Assembly (NCBI RefSeq): GCF_019175345.1
Contig: NZ_CP077717.1
Coordinates: 310,001-374,000 of the forward strand
Direction: 5' to 3'
Source of the DNA: Saccharolobus shibatae B12
Lineage (GTDB): Archaea > Thermoproteota > Thermoprotei_A > Sulfolobales > Sulfolobaceae
DNA: 64,000 nucleotides
Shown here: in pieces, positions 1 to 9,823 of the stretch
Layout: each line of letters begins with the position of its first letter
How positions within the stretch are numbered: position 1 is the stretch's first letter
Made by a program: the position numbers and the translations under genes
The notes under the pieces: model-generated
The model's database searches: none
Seen by the model: the letters and a program-made list of their open reading frames with translations, nothing else
Told to the model about the DNA's origin: nothing

Positions 1-551
1 TGAATTATAATTTACAAGGGACTAGCACGATTACTGTACCAGCGGGATATGTTAATATAACTATTTTTACTTTACAGGCTAATGATACTACACAACAATC
101 TAATGGTATAATACGACATTATATGTATTCATATTCAATATACAACGGGAATGTGTATAGAGGAACATCTTTTTTAATATTTGTACCCCCCGGAAGCTCA
201 AATCCTACAGTATATTTAAACTATAAAAATGATTATAACTATTACAAGGTCTACATGAAAGATTATAATTATTTAAATAATCAAGTTTGTTTAATCCTTA
301 ACAGTACAGTATATAACTATAATAATAGTTATTGGATAATTGGAGGTAGCTATACTTTTAATCTCAATGGAACATATTCCTATAATGGACAAATGGTAAT
401 ATTCCATAGTGCACAGATGGTAATATTCAAGTACTCTAATGGAACTTCCTTTACTTACACATTTCCTAATATTCCATCCTATGTTATAATTAATCAACCA
501 ATGAATATAACGGTTAGCTACAATATAATAGAAAATTGGGAACAATTGTAG
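1..551 (+). CDS. C-terminal part of a secreted/surface protein (5' end outside window)
   Basis: The frame with codons starting at base 3 is open from the window edge to a TAG at 549-551, so this is the 3' end of a longer gene. An internal ATG at 123 would give only 142 residues. The product is rich in Tyr, Asn, Ser and Thr with many N-glycosylation sequons and no cytoplasmic-type charged helices, which is typical of Sulfolobales surface proteins. It ends 9 bp before a pilin-like gene on the same strand, so the two are probably co-transcribed, and it may be a pilus-associated or adhesive protein. I recognise no family. Confidence 0.6.
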   Translation, partial: NYNLQGTSTITVPAGYVNITIFTLQANDTTQQSNGIIRHYMYSYSIYNGNVYRGTSFLIFVPPGSSNPTVYLNYKNDYNYYKVYMKDYNYLNNQVCLILNSTVYNYNNSYWIIGGSYTFNLNGTYSYNGQMVIFHSAQMVIFKYSNGTSFTYTFPNIPSYVIINQPMNITVSYNIIENWEQL

Positions 552-560
552 TGATTAGCC

Positions 561-1064
561 ATGAGGAAGGCTCAATCAGAATATATCGGTTTCATTATTG
601 CTATAATAATAATAGTATTAATACTAGTTCCCTTGTTTTATATACTTAGCAACTACTCTGTACCTTCAGTCAAACAACTAGACTATGTTCAAGTTCTAAA
701 GAACCAGATAAATGGTGGTGGAATTCTAATATTTTTCAATTCTACTTATCCAAAAAGTTCCTCAGGTTCAGTTTGGGCTAATTCTACTCTCATTGTATTA
801 AGGGGGAGTAGTAATTACACTCTAACGGGTGTCTATTATATGAAAGGTAGTGTAATTTATAATGTTACCTCTAAAGTAATACCATTTATAATAACTAATG
901 GGCAAGCACAGTCCCTTAATAGCAAGCACCTTCCACAGCCTCTTATTTATAATTTCTCATTACCAGGTTACGTATGGAACTATTCTGTTGTCCTCCAAAT
1001 TAGTGGTTATAACGTTACAGTGTTTGCCCAAGCTTACCCTAATGAGACAGCCTTCACTAGCTAG
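561..1064 (+). CDS. Type-IV-pilin-like protein with class III signal peptide
   Basis: 167 residues. The N-terminus is MRKAQSEYIGF followed by about 18 hydrophobic residues, the classic archaeal prepilin arrangement. The KAQSE motif at residues 3-7 fits PibD cleavage after A4, leaving a helix that drives filament assembly. The rest is a beta-rich, N-glycosylation-sequon-rich exported domain. It follows the secreted protein by 9 bp and overlaps the convergent MaoC gene by 8 bp. The family assignment rests on the signal peptide. No pilus ATPase or platform gene is visible here, so it may use a shared assembly machine or be a pseudopilin or binding-protein component. Confidence 0.75.
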   Translation: MRKAQSEYIGFIIAIIIIVLILVPLFYILSNYSVPSVKQLDYVQVLKNQINGGGILIFFNSTYPKSSSGSVWANSTLIVLRGSSNYTLTGVYYMKGSVIYNVTSKVIPFIITNGQAQSLNSKHLPQPLIYNFSLPGYVWNYSVVLQISGYNVTVFAQAYPNETAFTS

Positions 1065-1542
1065 ACCATTTTGCACCTCTTTTCCTCACCATAAATACTC
1101 TATCGAACTCTATGAGTTTCTCTCCTTTTTGGTTATATCCATATGATCTTATCTTGACTATTCCAAAACCGGGTCTACTCTTAGATTCCCTAACCTCAAT
1201 GACCTCAGCCTCAGCGTAAATAGTATCACCAGAAAATACCGGGTGTAAAAACTTAACGTTTTCTATTCCCAGCATAAACCCATTTTGACTGGTCTGCTCA
1301 ACTAATAGTCCAGCTACAATTGTAAGTGTTAGGAAGCCATTAACCACTAGCCTACCATTAAACGGTTCACCTGGAAAATATTTTTCTGTGTAGTCCTTAT
1401 TGAAGTGAATCTGATTAGAATTATTTGTTAAAAGTGTAAACCAAATATTATCAACATCCGTTATTGTTCTCCCAACTTTGCTTTTGAACTTTTGACCAAC
1501 TTTAAAATCCTCGAAGAATGGTCCACTCTCTTCTTGGCTCAT
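1057..1542 (-). CDS. MaoC-like (R)-hydratase, hot-dog fold
   Basis: 161 residues from ATG 1542. A longer reading from 1557 adds five residues, but the TATA-like element (reverse strand, about 1556-1570) lies 14-28 bp before 1542, so 1542 suits a leaderless start. The protein shows the MaoC/hot-dog pattern: an N-terminal FEDFKVGQKF segment, a central helix followed by the IENVKFLHPVFSGD core, and a basic C-terminus. Family members hydrate enoyl-CoA esters to (R)-3-hydroxyacyl-CoA or dehydrate hydroxyacyl-CoA/mesaconyl-CoA-type substrates; the substrate is not readable here. It may act with the SDR and thiolase at 20-22.6 kb, which is inference. Confidence 0.8.
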   Translation of the reverse strand: MSQEESGPFFEDFKVGQKFKSKVGRTITDVDNIWFTLLTNNSNQIHFNKDYTEKYFPGEPFNGRLVVNGFLTLTIVAGLLVEQTSQNGFMLGIENVKFLHPVFSGDTIYAEAEVIEVRESKSRPGFGIVKIRSYGYNQKGEKLIEFDRVFMVRKRGAKWSS

Positions 1543-1557
1543 AATTATAAGAACCAA

Positions 1558-1918
1558 TTTAAGCTTTTAAGCATTTTAATGTATAGAGAGGGAGAATCCT
1601 ACAGTGTGAATAAATTAGGTTTGTTAGCTCTACGCTCAAGAGGTATGATACTTGTATCCCAGTCAAGTCTGTGTTACTCAGCTCTGATTAATATGTTTTA
1701 TATAAGAGGTGTAGCAACATGGAGCTTTAACTGCTTTATGGACTTATTGAATTTTCCAGTGTATTCAAGGACTGTCGCTAATGTAAATTGCGTACTTATA
1801 CATTAGTTGGGAACGGGTATGATTGTAGATTAATAGAAAAATATCCAATGGATCAACAAGGCACTTCTTAATCTATCTTAACTAAATAGTTATATAACAC
1901 CTCATAATATATAGAGTT
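1558..1918. other. 361-bp intergenic stretch with possible gene remnant
   Basis: No convincing intact gene. A 104-codon plus-strand frame (1492-1806) overlaps the start of the MaoC gene and has no family features. Downstream, around 1780-1870, another frame reads for about 25 sense codons ending in a polar segment (DCRLIEKYPMDQQGTS), which has the look of old coding sequence. The 3' part carries the TATA element (near 1888-1898) of the small acidic gene at 1919. Promoter of the MaoC gene lies at the left end. Confidence 0.35.
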
Positions 1919-2137
1919 ATGGAGAGTGAGGTTAGAAAACTACTGGATAAGGCGGAAAAACTAGTAGATGAATGTGTTAATTGTTCATCTAAGGATTGCG
2001 ATGAGTGTGAAGATGCAGAAGAGCTTTTGAATGAAATAAGATATAAGATTCAATCAATACAAGATAAAAAGGTTGCTAGGAGGTTGGGCGTATTTTTAGA
2101 TGATTTAGAAAATAGGTTGGAAAGTAAGTTGCGTTAA
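1919..2137 (+). CDS. Small acidic Cys-rich helical protein (unknown)
   Basis: 72 residues, strongly acidic and predicted helical, with four Cys clustered around residues 19-29 (C-x2-C-x4-C-x2-C: CVNC then CDEC). The spacing would suit a small zinc or iron site between two helices. ATG 1919 follows a TATA-like TTATATAAC by about 26 bp, so the gene is probably leaderless. It is convergent with the metallo-beta-lactamase gene, with one base between the stops. I do not recognise the family. Confidence 0.6.
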   Translation: MESEVRKLLDKAEKLVDECVNCSSKDCDECEDAEELLNEIRYKIQSIQDKKVARRLGVFLDDLENRLESKLR

Positions 2138-2138
2138 C

Positions 2139-2768
2139 TTATGGTAATATGTCCATTGTAAGGAATGGATTCTTTACTTTCTCATATCCCAATACTGTAA
2201 ATGGACCGTGGCCAGGATAAACTATTATCTCATCTGGTAATTTCTTCAATTTTTCTAAACTCTCTCTCAGCAATTTTTCAGATCCACCTAAGTCAGTCCT
2301 CCCAACAGTTCCGTAAAATAACGTATCTCCAGTGAATATGTATCCATTTGCTATAATGCAAATACTACCCATTGTATGACCGGGGGTTTCAATAATTTTT
2401 AACTTTTCCCTTCCCAATTCTATTTCATCACCTTCCTTTACAAAACCGTCAGGTTTTACCACATCTGAAATTGATAGGTTAAGAAATGACTGGGCCATAC
2501 TACTCGCTTTCTTTAATAATCCTAAATCCTTTTCGTTAATTAGGAAAACTGATGAAGGGAATTCCCTCTTTATTTGGTTTACTCCCATGATGTGGTCAAA
2601 GTGACCGTGAGTTGCTATTATATACCTTATGTTAATTTTTTCCTTTCTTACGGTTTGTATTAGTTCACTCATATCTCCTCCAGCATCTACTACTACTCCT
2701 TCCTTTTCCGCAATTATTAGGTAAGAGTTTGTTGCAAGTGGTCCAGCAATGAAATTTTTAACAATCAT
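2139..2768 (-). CDS. Metallo-beta-lactamase-fold hydrolase (glyoxalase II-like)
   Basis: 209 residues, the full size of small glyoxalase-II/persulfide-dioxygenase-like MBL proteins. The zinc motif THGHFDH is at residues 53-59, followed by a second histidine in ETPGHT, the aspartate in FTGDTLF and a C-terminal YPGHGP. This full ligand set supports a binuclear metallohydrolase. Candidates are hydroxyacylglutathione-type thioester hydrolysis or a general thioesterase; Sulfolobales lack glutathione, so the thiol partner is unknown. Divergent from the Lut-like pair at 2832. Confidence 0.85.
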   Translation of the reverse strand: MIVKNFIAGPLATNSYLIIAEKEGVVVDAGGDMSELIQTVRKEKINIRYIIATHGHFDHIMGVNQIKREFPSSVFLINEKDLGLLKKASSMAQSFLNLSISDVVKPDGFVKEGDEIELGREKLKIIETPGHTMGSICIIANGYIFTGDTLFYGTVGRTDLGGSEKLLRESLEKLKKLPDEIIVYPGHGPFTVLGYEKVKNPFLTMDILP

Positions 2769-2831
2769 TATATATAATCTTACACACGTTAGGATAAAAA
2801 CTTATTATATGAGGAGTCGATAATTCCATTA

Positions 2832-3731
2832 ATGATAGATGAAGATCAAATCAATTTCATTAGAAGGAACCTTTTGAAGTATTTAATGGAGGATTACCTT
2901 CCATTTCCGGTAAATAAGAGTGTTTGTTACGAATGGGCTAATGGTTTAAATCTTAAGAAAGGTGGGGAGACAATAATTTACACTGGTTGTTCTTATCAAT
3001 TGGCTGAATTAGGAAAGAGATTTGACGAAATTTTGCCAACATTATCCAAATTTAAGGGTGTAGAAAGATTTTCATCGATCTTAAAGGTCTTCTATAAGCC
3101 TAGGGATACACGCTCATATAAGATACTTAGGAATATTGCTTCAGTTCTAAAATCCAGTGTTGATTTCGGTTATTTATATGAGAATGAGCCCTATAGTGGC
3201 ACAATCTTACTGGAAATGGGAATGATAGAGGAATTTAGGGAATACGCTAAGAAATTAATCGAGCTTTTCAACTCTCATGGCGTTAAGAGGATAATTACGG
3301 TAGATCCTCATACTCATTATACGCTCTTTAGAATAAAGGAGATGTTTTCTTCATCATGGAATGTGGAGATTGTAAACTATTTTGAAGTTATTAAAAACAT
3401 TAAGATTAAGAGTGAAGGAACTTTCGTATTTCACGACTCTTGTCTTTATTCAAGGTTTCTGGGGATGAGGGATTCCATTAGGGAAGTTATTAAGAGTGCT
3501 GGAATAGTATTGAAGGAGGATGAGATGATAACTGGTAAGGAAACTTCAATGTGTTGCGGAGGTCCATTGGCTCCGATAAATAAGGATGCTAGCGATAAAA
3601 TAGCGAGAAATAGAGCAGAGGCATTAAAGACTGTTCACAATAAAGTTCTCTTAGTTTGTCCATTTTGTTACGCTAATCTCTCTCCTTATGTTGAAGCTTA
3701 CGATTTCGCGGAGGTGATAAGTGGTGAGTGA
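2832..3731 (+). CDS. LutA/LldE-like iron-sulfur (CCG domain) protein
   Basis: 299 residues. The C-terminal half carries a cysteine-rich CCG-type domain: C204 in HDSC, C241-C242-G243 in MCCGG, and a later VCPFC. This is the signature of heterodisulfide-reductase subunit B / LutA / GlcF families, which bind a noncubane 4Fe-4S cluster. A TATA-like element at 2797-2810 suggests a leaderless start at ATG 2832. The stop overlaps the start of the LUD-domain gene by 11 bases, so translation is probably coupled. Together they resemble the LutA-LutB part of lactate or hydroxy-acid oxidation complexes; no flavin subunit is adjacent. Confidence 0.8.
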   Translation: MIDEDQINFIRRNLLKYLMEDYLPFPVNKSVCYEWANGLNLKKGGETIIYTGCSYQLAELGKRFDEILPTLSKFKGVERFSSILKVFYKPRDTRSYKILRNIASVLKSSVDFGYLYENEPYSGTILLEMGMIEEFREYAKKLIELFNSHGVKRIITVDPHTHYTLFRIKEMFSSSWNVEIVNYFEVIKNIKIKSEGTFVFHDSCLYSRFLGMRDSIREVIKSAGIVLKEDEMITGKETSMCCGGPLAPINKDASDKIARNRAEALKTVHNKVLLVCPFCYANLSPYVEAYDFAEVISGE

Positions 3732-4875
3732 TTGGGATATTGCAATAAAGAGGGGAGTAGAGCATAACGTTCCTAGGGTATTTAAGGTATTAAGGGAACA
3801 TCCATATTTAGAGGATTTAGCGAGAAAAGTTAGAGAGGGGAAATTGGAGGTTCTTAGTAATTTAGATCATTACATAGAGATGACCATGAAATCTGTAGAG
3901 ATGATTGGTGGTAAGGCGTATTTCGTGGAGAACGCTGAGCAAGCCAGGGAGATTGTTGGTAAAATTGTAGGTAGTGGTAAGAGGGTTGTTATGGGGAAGT
4001 CAATGGTTGCATATGAGACGGGAATTAGGAAGTATTTGCAGTCCATAGGAAATGAGGTTTGGGAGACTGACTTAGGTGAACTACTTATACAATTCGCTGA
4101 TGAGCCTCCATCACATATAATTGCCCCCGCCGTCCACATGACTAGGGAGAGAATAAGGGAGTTGATAAAGGAGAAGTTAGGTATAGATCCGGGAGATAAA
4201 CATGAGGATATTGTTAGAGTTGCTAGGGAATTCTTGAGGCAGAAGTTTTTAACAGCTGATATAGGAATTACTGGGGCTAACGCTGTAGCTGCAGATGCAG
4301 GGTCTATCGTACTAGTGGAGAATGAGGGCAATATAAGGATGAGTAGCGTAGTTCCCCCAGTTCACATTTCCATTACCGGCGTAGAGAAGATTTTGCCTAA
4401 CTTGGAGTACGCAATGTATGAGGTTTTAGTTCAAGCAGCCTATGCTGGTTTATATCCTCCAACTTATATAAACGTTACTTCTGGTCCTTCATCAACTGGC
4501 GATGTTGAGCAAAAAAGGGTATCTCCGGCCCACGGTCCAAAGGAGTTTCACCTAATTTTAGTAGATAATGGTAGGAGAAAGGCTAATGAGGATCCGGTAT
4601 TGAGAGAAGCGTTACTCTGTATAAGATGTGGTAGATGTCATTTCCATTGTCCAGTTTATAGGGCTTTAGATGGTAAATGGGGCGATCCTCCCTATTCTGG
4701 CCCAATGGGCGCAATGTGGAGTGGTGTAGTTTATAACGATTATAAGCCGGCTTTGCTTTGTTCTCATGCTGGTAACTGTAGGGAGGTATGTCCTATGAAA
4801 ATAAATATTCCTAAAGTGTTGGAATATTTGAAAAGCAAGTACTTTATGATGAAGGCTGGGACAAGGGAGGGATGA
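3721..4875 (+). CDS. LutB-like protein: LUD domain plus 2x[4Fe-4S] ferredoxin domain
   Basis: 384 residues. Residues about 60-290 form a LUD domain ([25 protein letters not shown]). Then come two ferredoxin clusters: C300-x2-C303-x2-C306-x3-C310 and C347-x5-C353-x3-C357-P. This is the LutB/LldF architecture, which passes electrons from a hydroxy-acid oxidase. The start is GTG 3721 or the adjacent GTG 3724, both inside the end of the upstream gene. The partner LutA-like gene directly precedes it. The exact substrate (lactate, glycolate or other) is not determined. Confidence 0.85.
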   Translation: MVSDWDIAIKRGVEHNVPRVFKVLREHPYLEDLARKVREGKLEVLSNLDHYIEMTMKSVEMIGGKAYFVENAEQAREIVGKIVGSGKRVVMGKSMVAYETGIRKYLQSIGNEVWETDLGELLIQFADEPPSHIIAPAVHMTRERIRELIKEKLGIDPGDKHEDIVRVAREFLRQKFLTADIGITGANAVAADAGSIVLVENEGNIRMSSVVPPVHISITGVEKILPNLEYAMYEVLVQAAYAGLYPPTYINVTSGPSSTGDVEQKRVSPAHGPKEFHLILVDNGRRKANEDPVLREALLCIRCGRCHFHCPVYRALDGKWGDPPYSGPMGAMWSGVVYNDYKPALLCSHAGNCREVCPMKINIPKVLEYLKSKYFMMKAGTREG

Positions 4876-4900
4876 CGAGAAATATAGGTTATCTTGCTGA

Positions 4901-6364
4901 TTATTCTTGTGATACTATAGTCCCTCTTATTTTTATATCTCTTGTCATACTCCCTATTATGGCCATCAGTAAGCCGGCAATTGACGCTATATAGAATGTC
5001 AGTTGGAACGCGTAATCGGATGGAAGTTGAACTGATAAGAACGTTTCTTGCCCATTCAACGTCACTGGATATATCAAATACTGATAGTAAGTTGATAATA
5101 GAGACCCAGCTATTGATGGCCCGAAAGCTCCCCCAATGAGTCTAAATACTGTATTCATTCCAGTCGCAATTCCTAAAACTCTCCTTTCCACTGAAAATGT
5201 TAAGATGTTTATTAATACAACGTTAAGCATTGCAGCGCCCAATGTAGCCAAGGAGGAAAGTACTATTATTGTTGCAAGACTATTTGATGAACCTCCTATT
5301 GCTATTAAACCTAGGATGAAATAGAAGAATGATAAAATTATGGATGATATTACAACTATAGATTTAGTACCAGTCCTCAGTATTAGCCTTGAGGATAGTA
5401 AGGCTCCTATCATCTGCATTAATGAAACTGGCCACATTAACAGTCCGGTAGTCAGAATATCTAGGTTAAATCCTACTGGATTTGGAAGTTCAAGGAGATA
5501 AGTTATTGCTTGATATGCCATGAAGATTCCAAATCCTGCTACAAATGCAGCTATATTTGCAGCTAATACATTTTTCTCCCTCAACAAGTTTATTGGAATT
5601 AACGGAAATGGAGCTCTCATTTCGTACAATATAAATCCAAAGAAGAGGAATATCCCTAAAAACACTGTTGTTAAAAAGTCAAATGATAGCCAACCCCACG
5701 TTGGTGCTTCTGAAAGGGCTATCGTCATTAAGGCCAATGAGAGTCCCAATACTAAAGCACCTACGTAATCGATCTTTGTGTTTGGATTTGTGTACTTACT
5801 TTCTCTAATTTCCCTAGATGTTAAATAAGTCAATAATATCACAAATGGTATTATGAAGTGGTAATTATATTGCCATCCTAAATCTTGAGCAACTGTTGCT
5901 GCTATTGGTAAACTTATTGCTGAGCCTATACCGAACATCGCACTGACAATACCTTGGGCTCTAGGTACTAAGTGCGGTGGAAATTCCTCTCTTATTAGGC
6001 TAAAGGCTAGTGGAAACATTCCTAACCCAATTCCTTGAATAGTTCTGAAAATTATGAACAAGGTGAAGTTTGGGGCAAAGCCATTGAATGTGACTGCAAT
6101 TGTGTAAATCATCATTACGTAAACCAAAACACGTTTCTTTCCGTAGATATCACCTAGTTTTCCTACGATAGGATTTGAGATGACCCCACTAACAAGATAT
6201 GCAGTTAAAATCCAACTTACAGTTGCTGAATTTACGTTGAAGTCGTTTGCAATCGTTGGCAAAGAGGGTATCAACATAGCTTCAGTGTACATTACCGCTA
6301 TAGCTATGGGGGCTAAGATAAACAATGCTTTATAAGCGTATTTTAGATCGTAACTATCTGACAT
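4901..6364 (-). CDS. MFS transporter, DHA2 (EmrB/QacA-like) family
   Basis: 487 residues with about 14 hydrophobic segments, the size of 14-helix drug:H+ antiporters. Motif A is present between helices 2 and 3 (GKLGDIYGKKR), and a glycine/proline-rich helix 5 (GIGSAISLP) matches the antiporter motif C. Divergent from galS, with a 120-bp shared promoter region. The context could suggest export or uptake of sugar-related compounds, but DHA2 proteins are mostly efflux pumps and the substrate is unknown. Confidence 0.8.
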   Translation of the reverse strand: MSDSYDLKYAYKALFILAPIAIAVMYTEAMLIPSLPTIANDFNVNSATVSWILTAYLVSGVISNPIVGKLGDIYGKKRVLVYVMMIYTIAVTFNGFAPNFTLFIIFRTIQGIGLGMFPLAFSLIREEFPPHLVPRAQGIVSAMFGIGSAISLPIAATVAQDLGWQYNYHFIIPFVILLTYLTSREIRESKYTNPNTKIDYVGALVLGLSLALMTIALSEAPTWGWLSFDFLTTVFLGIFLFFGFILYEMRAPFPLIPINLLREKNVLAANIAAFVAGFGIFMAYQAITYLLELPNPVGFNLDILTTGLLMWPVSLMQMIGALLSSRLILRTGTKSIVVISSIILSFFYFILGLIAIGGSSNSLATIIVLSSLATLGAAMLNVVLINILTFSVERRVLGIATGMNTVFRLIGGAFGPSIAGSLLSTYYQYLIYPVTLNGQETFLSVQLPSDYAFQLTFYIASIAGLLMAIIGSMTRDIKIRGTIVSQE

Positions 6365-6426
6365 TAAGATATATCTTTTTGGAGGACTTATAAGTTTTAT
6401 TTCATATACTCTTAAATATTAGGTTT

Positions 6427-6470
6427 ATTTTGCCTTTAACTGGTAAAGTTAAAGTACTTATAGGCAAAAT
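6427..6470 (+). promoter_or_regulatory. galS promoter with nested inverted repeats
   Basis: ATTTTGCCT (6427-6435) is repeated inverted as AGGCAAAAT (6462-6470). Inside it CTTTAAC (6434-6440) is mirrored by GTTAAAG (6448-6454). A TATA-like TACTTATAG lies at about 6455-6463, roughly 26 bp before the galS start, so the repeats straddle the core promoter. This looks like an operator; it only weakly resembles the arabinose box found at other promoters here. Confidence 0.5.
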
Positions 6471-6484
6471 AGGTTATTATTATG

Positions 6485-8431
6485 ATGATTTGGATAGAAG
6501 ACGAGAATGGGAATAGATATCAATGTGAAAGCAACGGAAATTGCGAAAACTTAGCAATAGTTAAGATTCATACGAAAGAGCACAATAGTGAAGGAAAGAT
6601 ATACAGCGTTGAGGCAAAGTCGTTTGTGAAACTATCTAAATTTCCCATTACGTTAAAGCTTGATTTAAAGGCTGATCAAATTCTCTCATTAACTACTCAA
6701 CAAATCTATTCAGAAGTCTATGGGAAAGCTTTTGCATATTATAACCAATTGGCAATTGATATGGAACCCGTAACTGAACCACCAAAGGAGGTTAAATACG
6801 AGATTAAGAGTCTGGATCATGAAAAATACATAAGGACTTACCCATGTTGGCTCTATCCAGTCTTTAACACAATTCCAGACTATAGCGTCTTCGCACTAGT
6901 TAAGAGTGGAAATTCCTATCAAGCTTTATTTACACTTTCCAACAATTACGTTACAGCTTATCTCTTTAACGATTCAGTTAAAATCTACTCTGGTTTTAAT
7001 GCTGATGAAATTAGGAAGAGTTACTTCCTCTCTATAGGTACTTCAGATAACCCATATAAGGCAATAGAGAACGCAATTAGTATTGCTTCTAAGGAAACAC
7101 ATACCTTCAAGCTAAGAAAAGAAAAGGGCTTTCCAGACAAGGTCATGAGTGGGCTAGGGTGGTGTAGTTGGAACGCGTTTTTAACTAAGGACCTTAATGA
7201 GGAGAATGTAACCAAAGCGGTAAAGGGGATAATGGATAGAGGAGTAAGATTGAGTTGGGTAATAATTGATGATGGATGGCAAGACCAAAATAACGATAGG
7301 GCAATAAGGAGTTTAAAGCCAGATAATAAGAAGTTCCCAAGCGGCTTCAGAAAGACTGTAAGCTCGTTAAAGTCAATTGGCGTTAAGTACGTTGGTTTAT
7401 GGCATGCGATAAACGCCCATTGGGGAGGGATGACTCAAGAGTTAATGAAGTCACTTGACGTAAAGGGACATTTTAATACCTTCCTCAACAGTTATGTGCC
7501 TCCTCCAAATCTTGAGGATACAATAGATTTCTATAAGGCATTTGATGGAAATATCTTAAGGGACTTCGATCTTGTTAAAGTTGATAATCAATGGGTAATT
7601 CACGCAATATATGATGGGTTTCCAATAGGTCTAGCCAGTAGGAATGTTCAACTCGCTTTGCAATATGCAGTAGGGAAAGATATTATAAATTGTATGTCGA
7701 TGAATCCAGAAAATTACTGTAATTATTTTTATAGTAATGTAATGAGGAATTCAATCGACTACGTACCCTTCTGGAAAGACGGAGCGAAACTTCACGTTAT
7801 GTTCAATGCGTATAATTCATTGTTGACATCTCACATAGTTTATCCAGATTACGATATGTTTATGTCTTATGATCCTTATGCAAAGGTTCACCTAGTTGCA
7901 AGGGTTTTCAGTGGAGGACCACTCTATATCACGGATAGACATCCAGAAAAGATGAACGTTGAGTTGTTAAAGATGGCAGTTCTTCCAAATGGTGAAGTCG
8001 TTAGAGTGGATGAGCCAGGGTTAGTAACTGAGGATTTATTGTTCAAAGATCCATTAAGGGAAAGGGTTTTGTTGAAGATTAGGAGTAAGGTCAAAGGATA
8101 TAACGCCATTGCTTTCTTTAACCTAAACGATCAAGAGGTAGAGGAAGACTATAATAATAAGGAGGACTATTACTATTATAAGGTATTTTCTGGGGAATTT
8201 GGTGTAGGTAACTTTAATGTTAAGCTAAAAGAACTTGACACTGAGGTTGTTGTTACTTCTCCGAAGAATAGCAAAGTTTTAGGTTTAAGAGAATACATTT
8301 TACCACCGTTTACTGTAATAGCTAGCGATAACGTAGTGATTCCTAAGGCAGATGGTACATTACTATATGTTAAAGACTCTAAACTAAACGAAGTTAAGGT
8401 GAGGGAAGGAATACCAGTTGTCATAGAATGA
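6485..8431 (+). CDS. galS: Alpha-galactosidase GalS (raffinose-synthase-like, GH36)
   Basis: 648 residues from the second of two tandem ATGs. With this start the catalytic aspartates fall at D367 (in the KVDNQ motif) and D425 (in SIDYVP), matching the numbering I recall for the characterised S. solfataricus enzyme (SSO3127). The central (beta/alpha)8 barrel contains GWCSWNAF and WVIIDDGWQ, typical of the raffinose synthase/GH36 group. It cleaves terminal alpha-1,6-galactosyl residues (melibiose, raffinose). No signal peptide is seen, so it acts in the cytoplasm after import. It stands alone, divergent from an MFS transporter. Confidence 0.93.
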   Translation: MIWIEDENGNRYQCESNGNCENLAIVKIHTKEHNSEGKIYSVEAKSFVKLSKFPITLKLDLKADQILSLTTQQIYSEVYGKAFAYYNQLAIDMEPVTEPPKEVKYEIKSLDHEKYIRTYPCWLYPVFNTIPDYSVFALVKSGNSYQALFTLSNNYVTAYLFNDSVKIYSGFNADEIRKSYFLSIGTSDNPYKAIENAISIASKETHTFKLRKEKGFPDKVMSGLGWCSWNAFLTKDLNEENVTKAVKGIMDRGVRLSWVIIDDGWQDQNNDRAIRSLKPDNKKFPSGFRKTVSSLKSIGVKYVGLWHAINAHWGGMTQELMKSLDVKGHFNTFLNSYVPPPNLEDTIDFYKAFDGNILRDFDLVKVDNQWVIHAIYDGFPIGLASRNVQLALQYAVGKDIINCMSMNPENYCNYFYSNVMRNSIDYVPFWKDGAKLHVMFNAYNSLLTSHIVYPDYDMFMSYDPYAKVHLVARVFSGGPLYITDRHPEKMNVELLKMAVLPNGEVVRVDEPGLVTEDLLFKDPLRERVLLKIRSKVKGYNAIAFFNLNDQEVEEDYNNKEDYYYYKVFSGEFGVGNFNVKLKELDTEVVVTSPKNSKVLGLREYILPPFTVIASDNVVIPKADGTLLYVKDSKLNEVKVREGIPVVIE

Positions 8432-8507
8432 GGTTTTCCCTTTTTCCAACAATATAATTTCTACGTGAATAGGTTCTCTCGAATACTAATGAGAAATGAG
8501 TTAACCC

Positions 8508-9731
8508 TTAAAGGGAACATTCTCGTAAAATTTCATGGATCTTTTTCATTTTATCCTCTACACTCTCGTGGTACCCTACAATACCTTTTTTAATAATACT
8601 TAAAGATGAGACAATTCTAGACTCGTTACTTAATGGTCTTATTTCATCGTCATCGTAAACGAATATTTCATCCTCACTATATGGCACATCGTAAAAGTCG
8701 TGATATAATATTAATCCATTATTTTCTCTCATTATCTCGTTTATTTCTTTTCTTTTCTTCTCTAGGGTTTCATAACAGTTACCGGTTATGTCCTTCTTGT
8801 ATCTCTTAAAGCCCTTTCTATAGATTATCGCGTCGAAGAATTCCTTCCCAGCCTCATATAATTTTGACATGATTAGAACGTCATTGAGCTTCAGGTAGTT
8901 TTCGGGAGTTATACTAGGTATAAGATTTCCTTGTATTAATCTAGCAACCGCGTGAGATAATACCCCATTATATAACCCTACTACACTGTGAAAGTATATT
9001 GTCTCATACATGTACATTCTAGCCAAGAGGAATTGCTCAACCACTGGTATGGCCTTTTTCAGTACTGCTAACTTTCCATTAACGTAAATTAAGGATCTCT
9101 TAATTCTCTCAATGTCGAAGTTTCCATACCCAACACCAGCGAAATAGGAGTCTCTCAGTAAGTAATCTCCCCTATCCGCATCTAATGGGCTTGAAATTAT
9201 TAGTGAGGCTAAACTTTCCTCTCTAGTCCTAGGAGTAGAGGATATTACCCTTTGCACGAAGTTCACAACATCATAATTCTTAGACAGCTTATCAAGGTAG
9301 TTACCCAAGTAATAGTCTATAACTCTATTTCCAAATATTACATGAGTTTTCTTACCATAATATTCCACATCAATCCCATAAACCTCCTTAGCCAAGGACA
9401 AGGCATTTTCAAAAGTGTGAGAAAAGGGGAGATGCCCTATATCGTGAAGTAATCCAGATAAACCCACTAATTTCAAATACTCCTCATTAATGAAATCTAA
9501 ATCGGTATATTGCTCAGAATTTATCTTAATGTATCTAGTAAGTTCCTTGGCTAAATGCATAACTCCTAGACTATGTTCAAATCTGGTATGTCTCATTCCC
9601 GGATATACTAAGTAGGCTAAACCAGTTTGTGTAATGTACCTTAACCTCTGAAATATTTCAGTAGAAACAATTTGTAATATGATGTCCTCAACCTCAATGT
9701 AGCCATGAATTGGATCTCTTATAATCTTCAT
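8508..9731 (-). CDS. HD-domain phosphohydrolase (dGTPase-like)
   Basis: 407 residues. The N-terminal third holds the HD-superfamily metal site: RHTRFEHSLGV, then GLLHDIGHLPFSHTFE, then SSPLDADRGDYLLRDS. This is the YwfO/SAMHD1-like subgroup, which hydrolyses (d)NTPs or related nucleotides with a divalent metal. The C-terminal half is charged and helical with no domain I can name. It is divergent from the arabinonate dehydratase gene with 92 bp between them. Substrate is inferred from the family only. Confidence 0.85.
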   Translation of the reverse strand: MKIIRDPIHGYIEVEDIILQIVSTEIFQRLRYITQTGLAYLVYPGMRHTRFEHSLGVMHLAKELTRYIKINSEQYTDLDFINEEYLKLVGLSGLLHDIGHLPFSHTFENALSLAKEVYGIDVEYYGKKTHVIFGNRVIDYYLGNYLDKLSKNYDVVNFVQRVISSTPRTREESLASLIISSPLDADRGDYLLRDSYFAGVGYGNFDIERIKRSLIYVNGKLAVLKKAIPVVEQFLLARMYMYETIYFHSVVGLYNGVLSHAVARLIQGNLIPSITPENYLKLNDVLIMSKLYEAGKEFFDAIIYRKGFKRYKKDITGNCYETLEKKRKEINEIMRENNGLILYHDFYDVPYSEDEIFVYDDDEIRPLSNESRIVSSLSIIKKGIVGYHESVEDKMKKIHEILRECSL

Positions 9732-9776
9732 GAAAAATAAATCCGCAAAAGTACTTATTAATTTCTCTCAAACTTT

Positions 9777-9801
9777 ACCTTGTTAGGATTCAGGTTTATA
9801 A
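9777..9801 (+). promoter_or_regulatory. Arabinose-box-like element plus TATA of D-arabinonate dehydratase gene
   Basis: ACCTTGTTAGG (9777-9787) matches 8 of 11 positions of AACATGTTAGC seen at 16305. TTTATAA (9795-9801) begins 7 bp after it and lies about 26 bp before ATG 9824. The same box-to-TATA spacing recurs at the araS promoter. Confidence 0.6.
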
Positions 9802-9823
9802 GTATAATAGGTTACTTACTATC

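Noticed and set aside
1492-1806. 104-codon plus-strand frame
   Set aside because: It overlaps the start and promoter of the MaoC gene, has no family features and lies mostly in a stretch with the composition of intergenic DNA. Kept only as a possible remnant.
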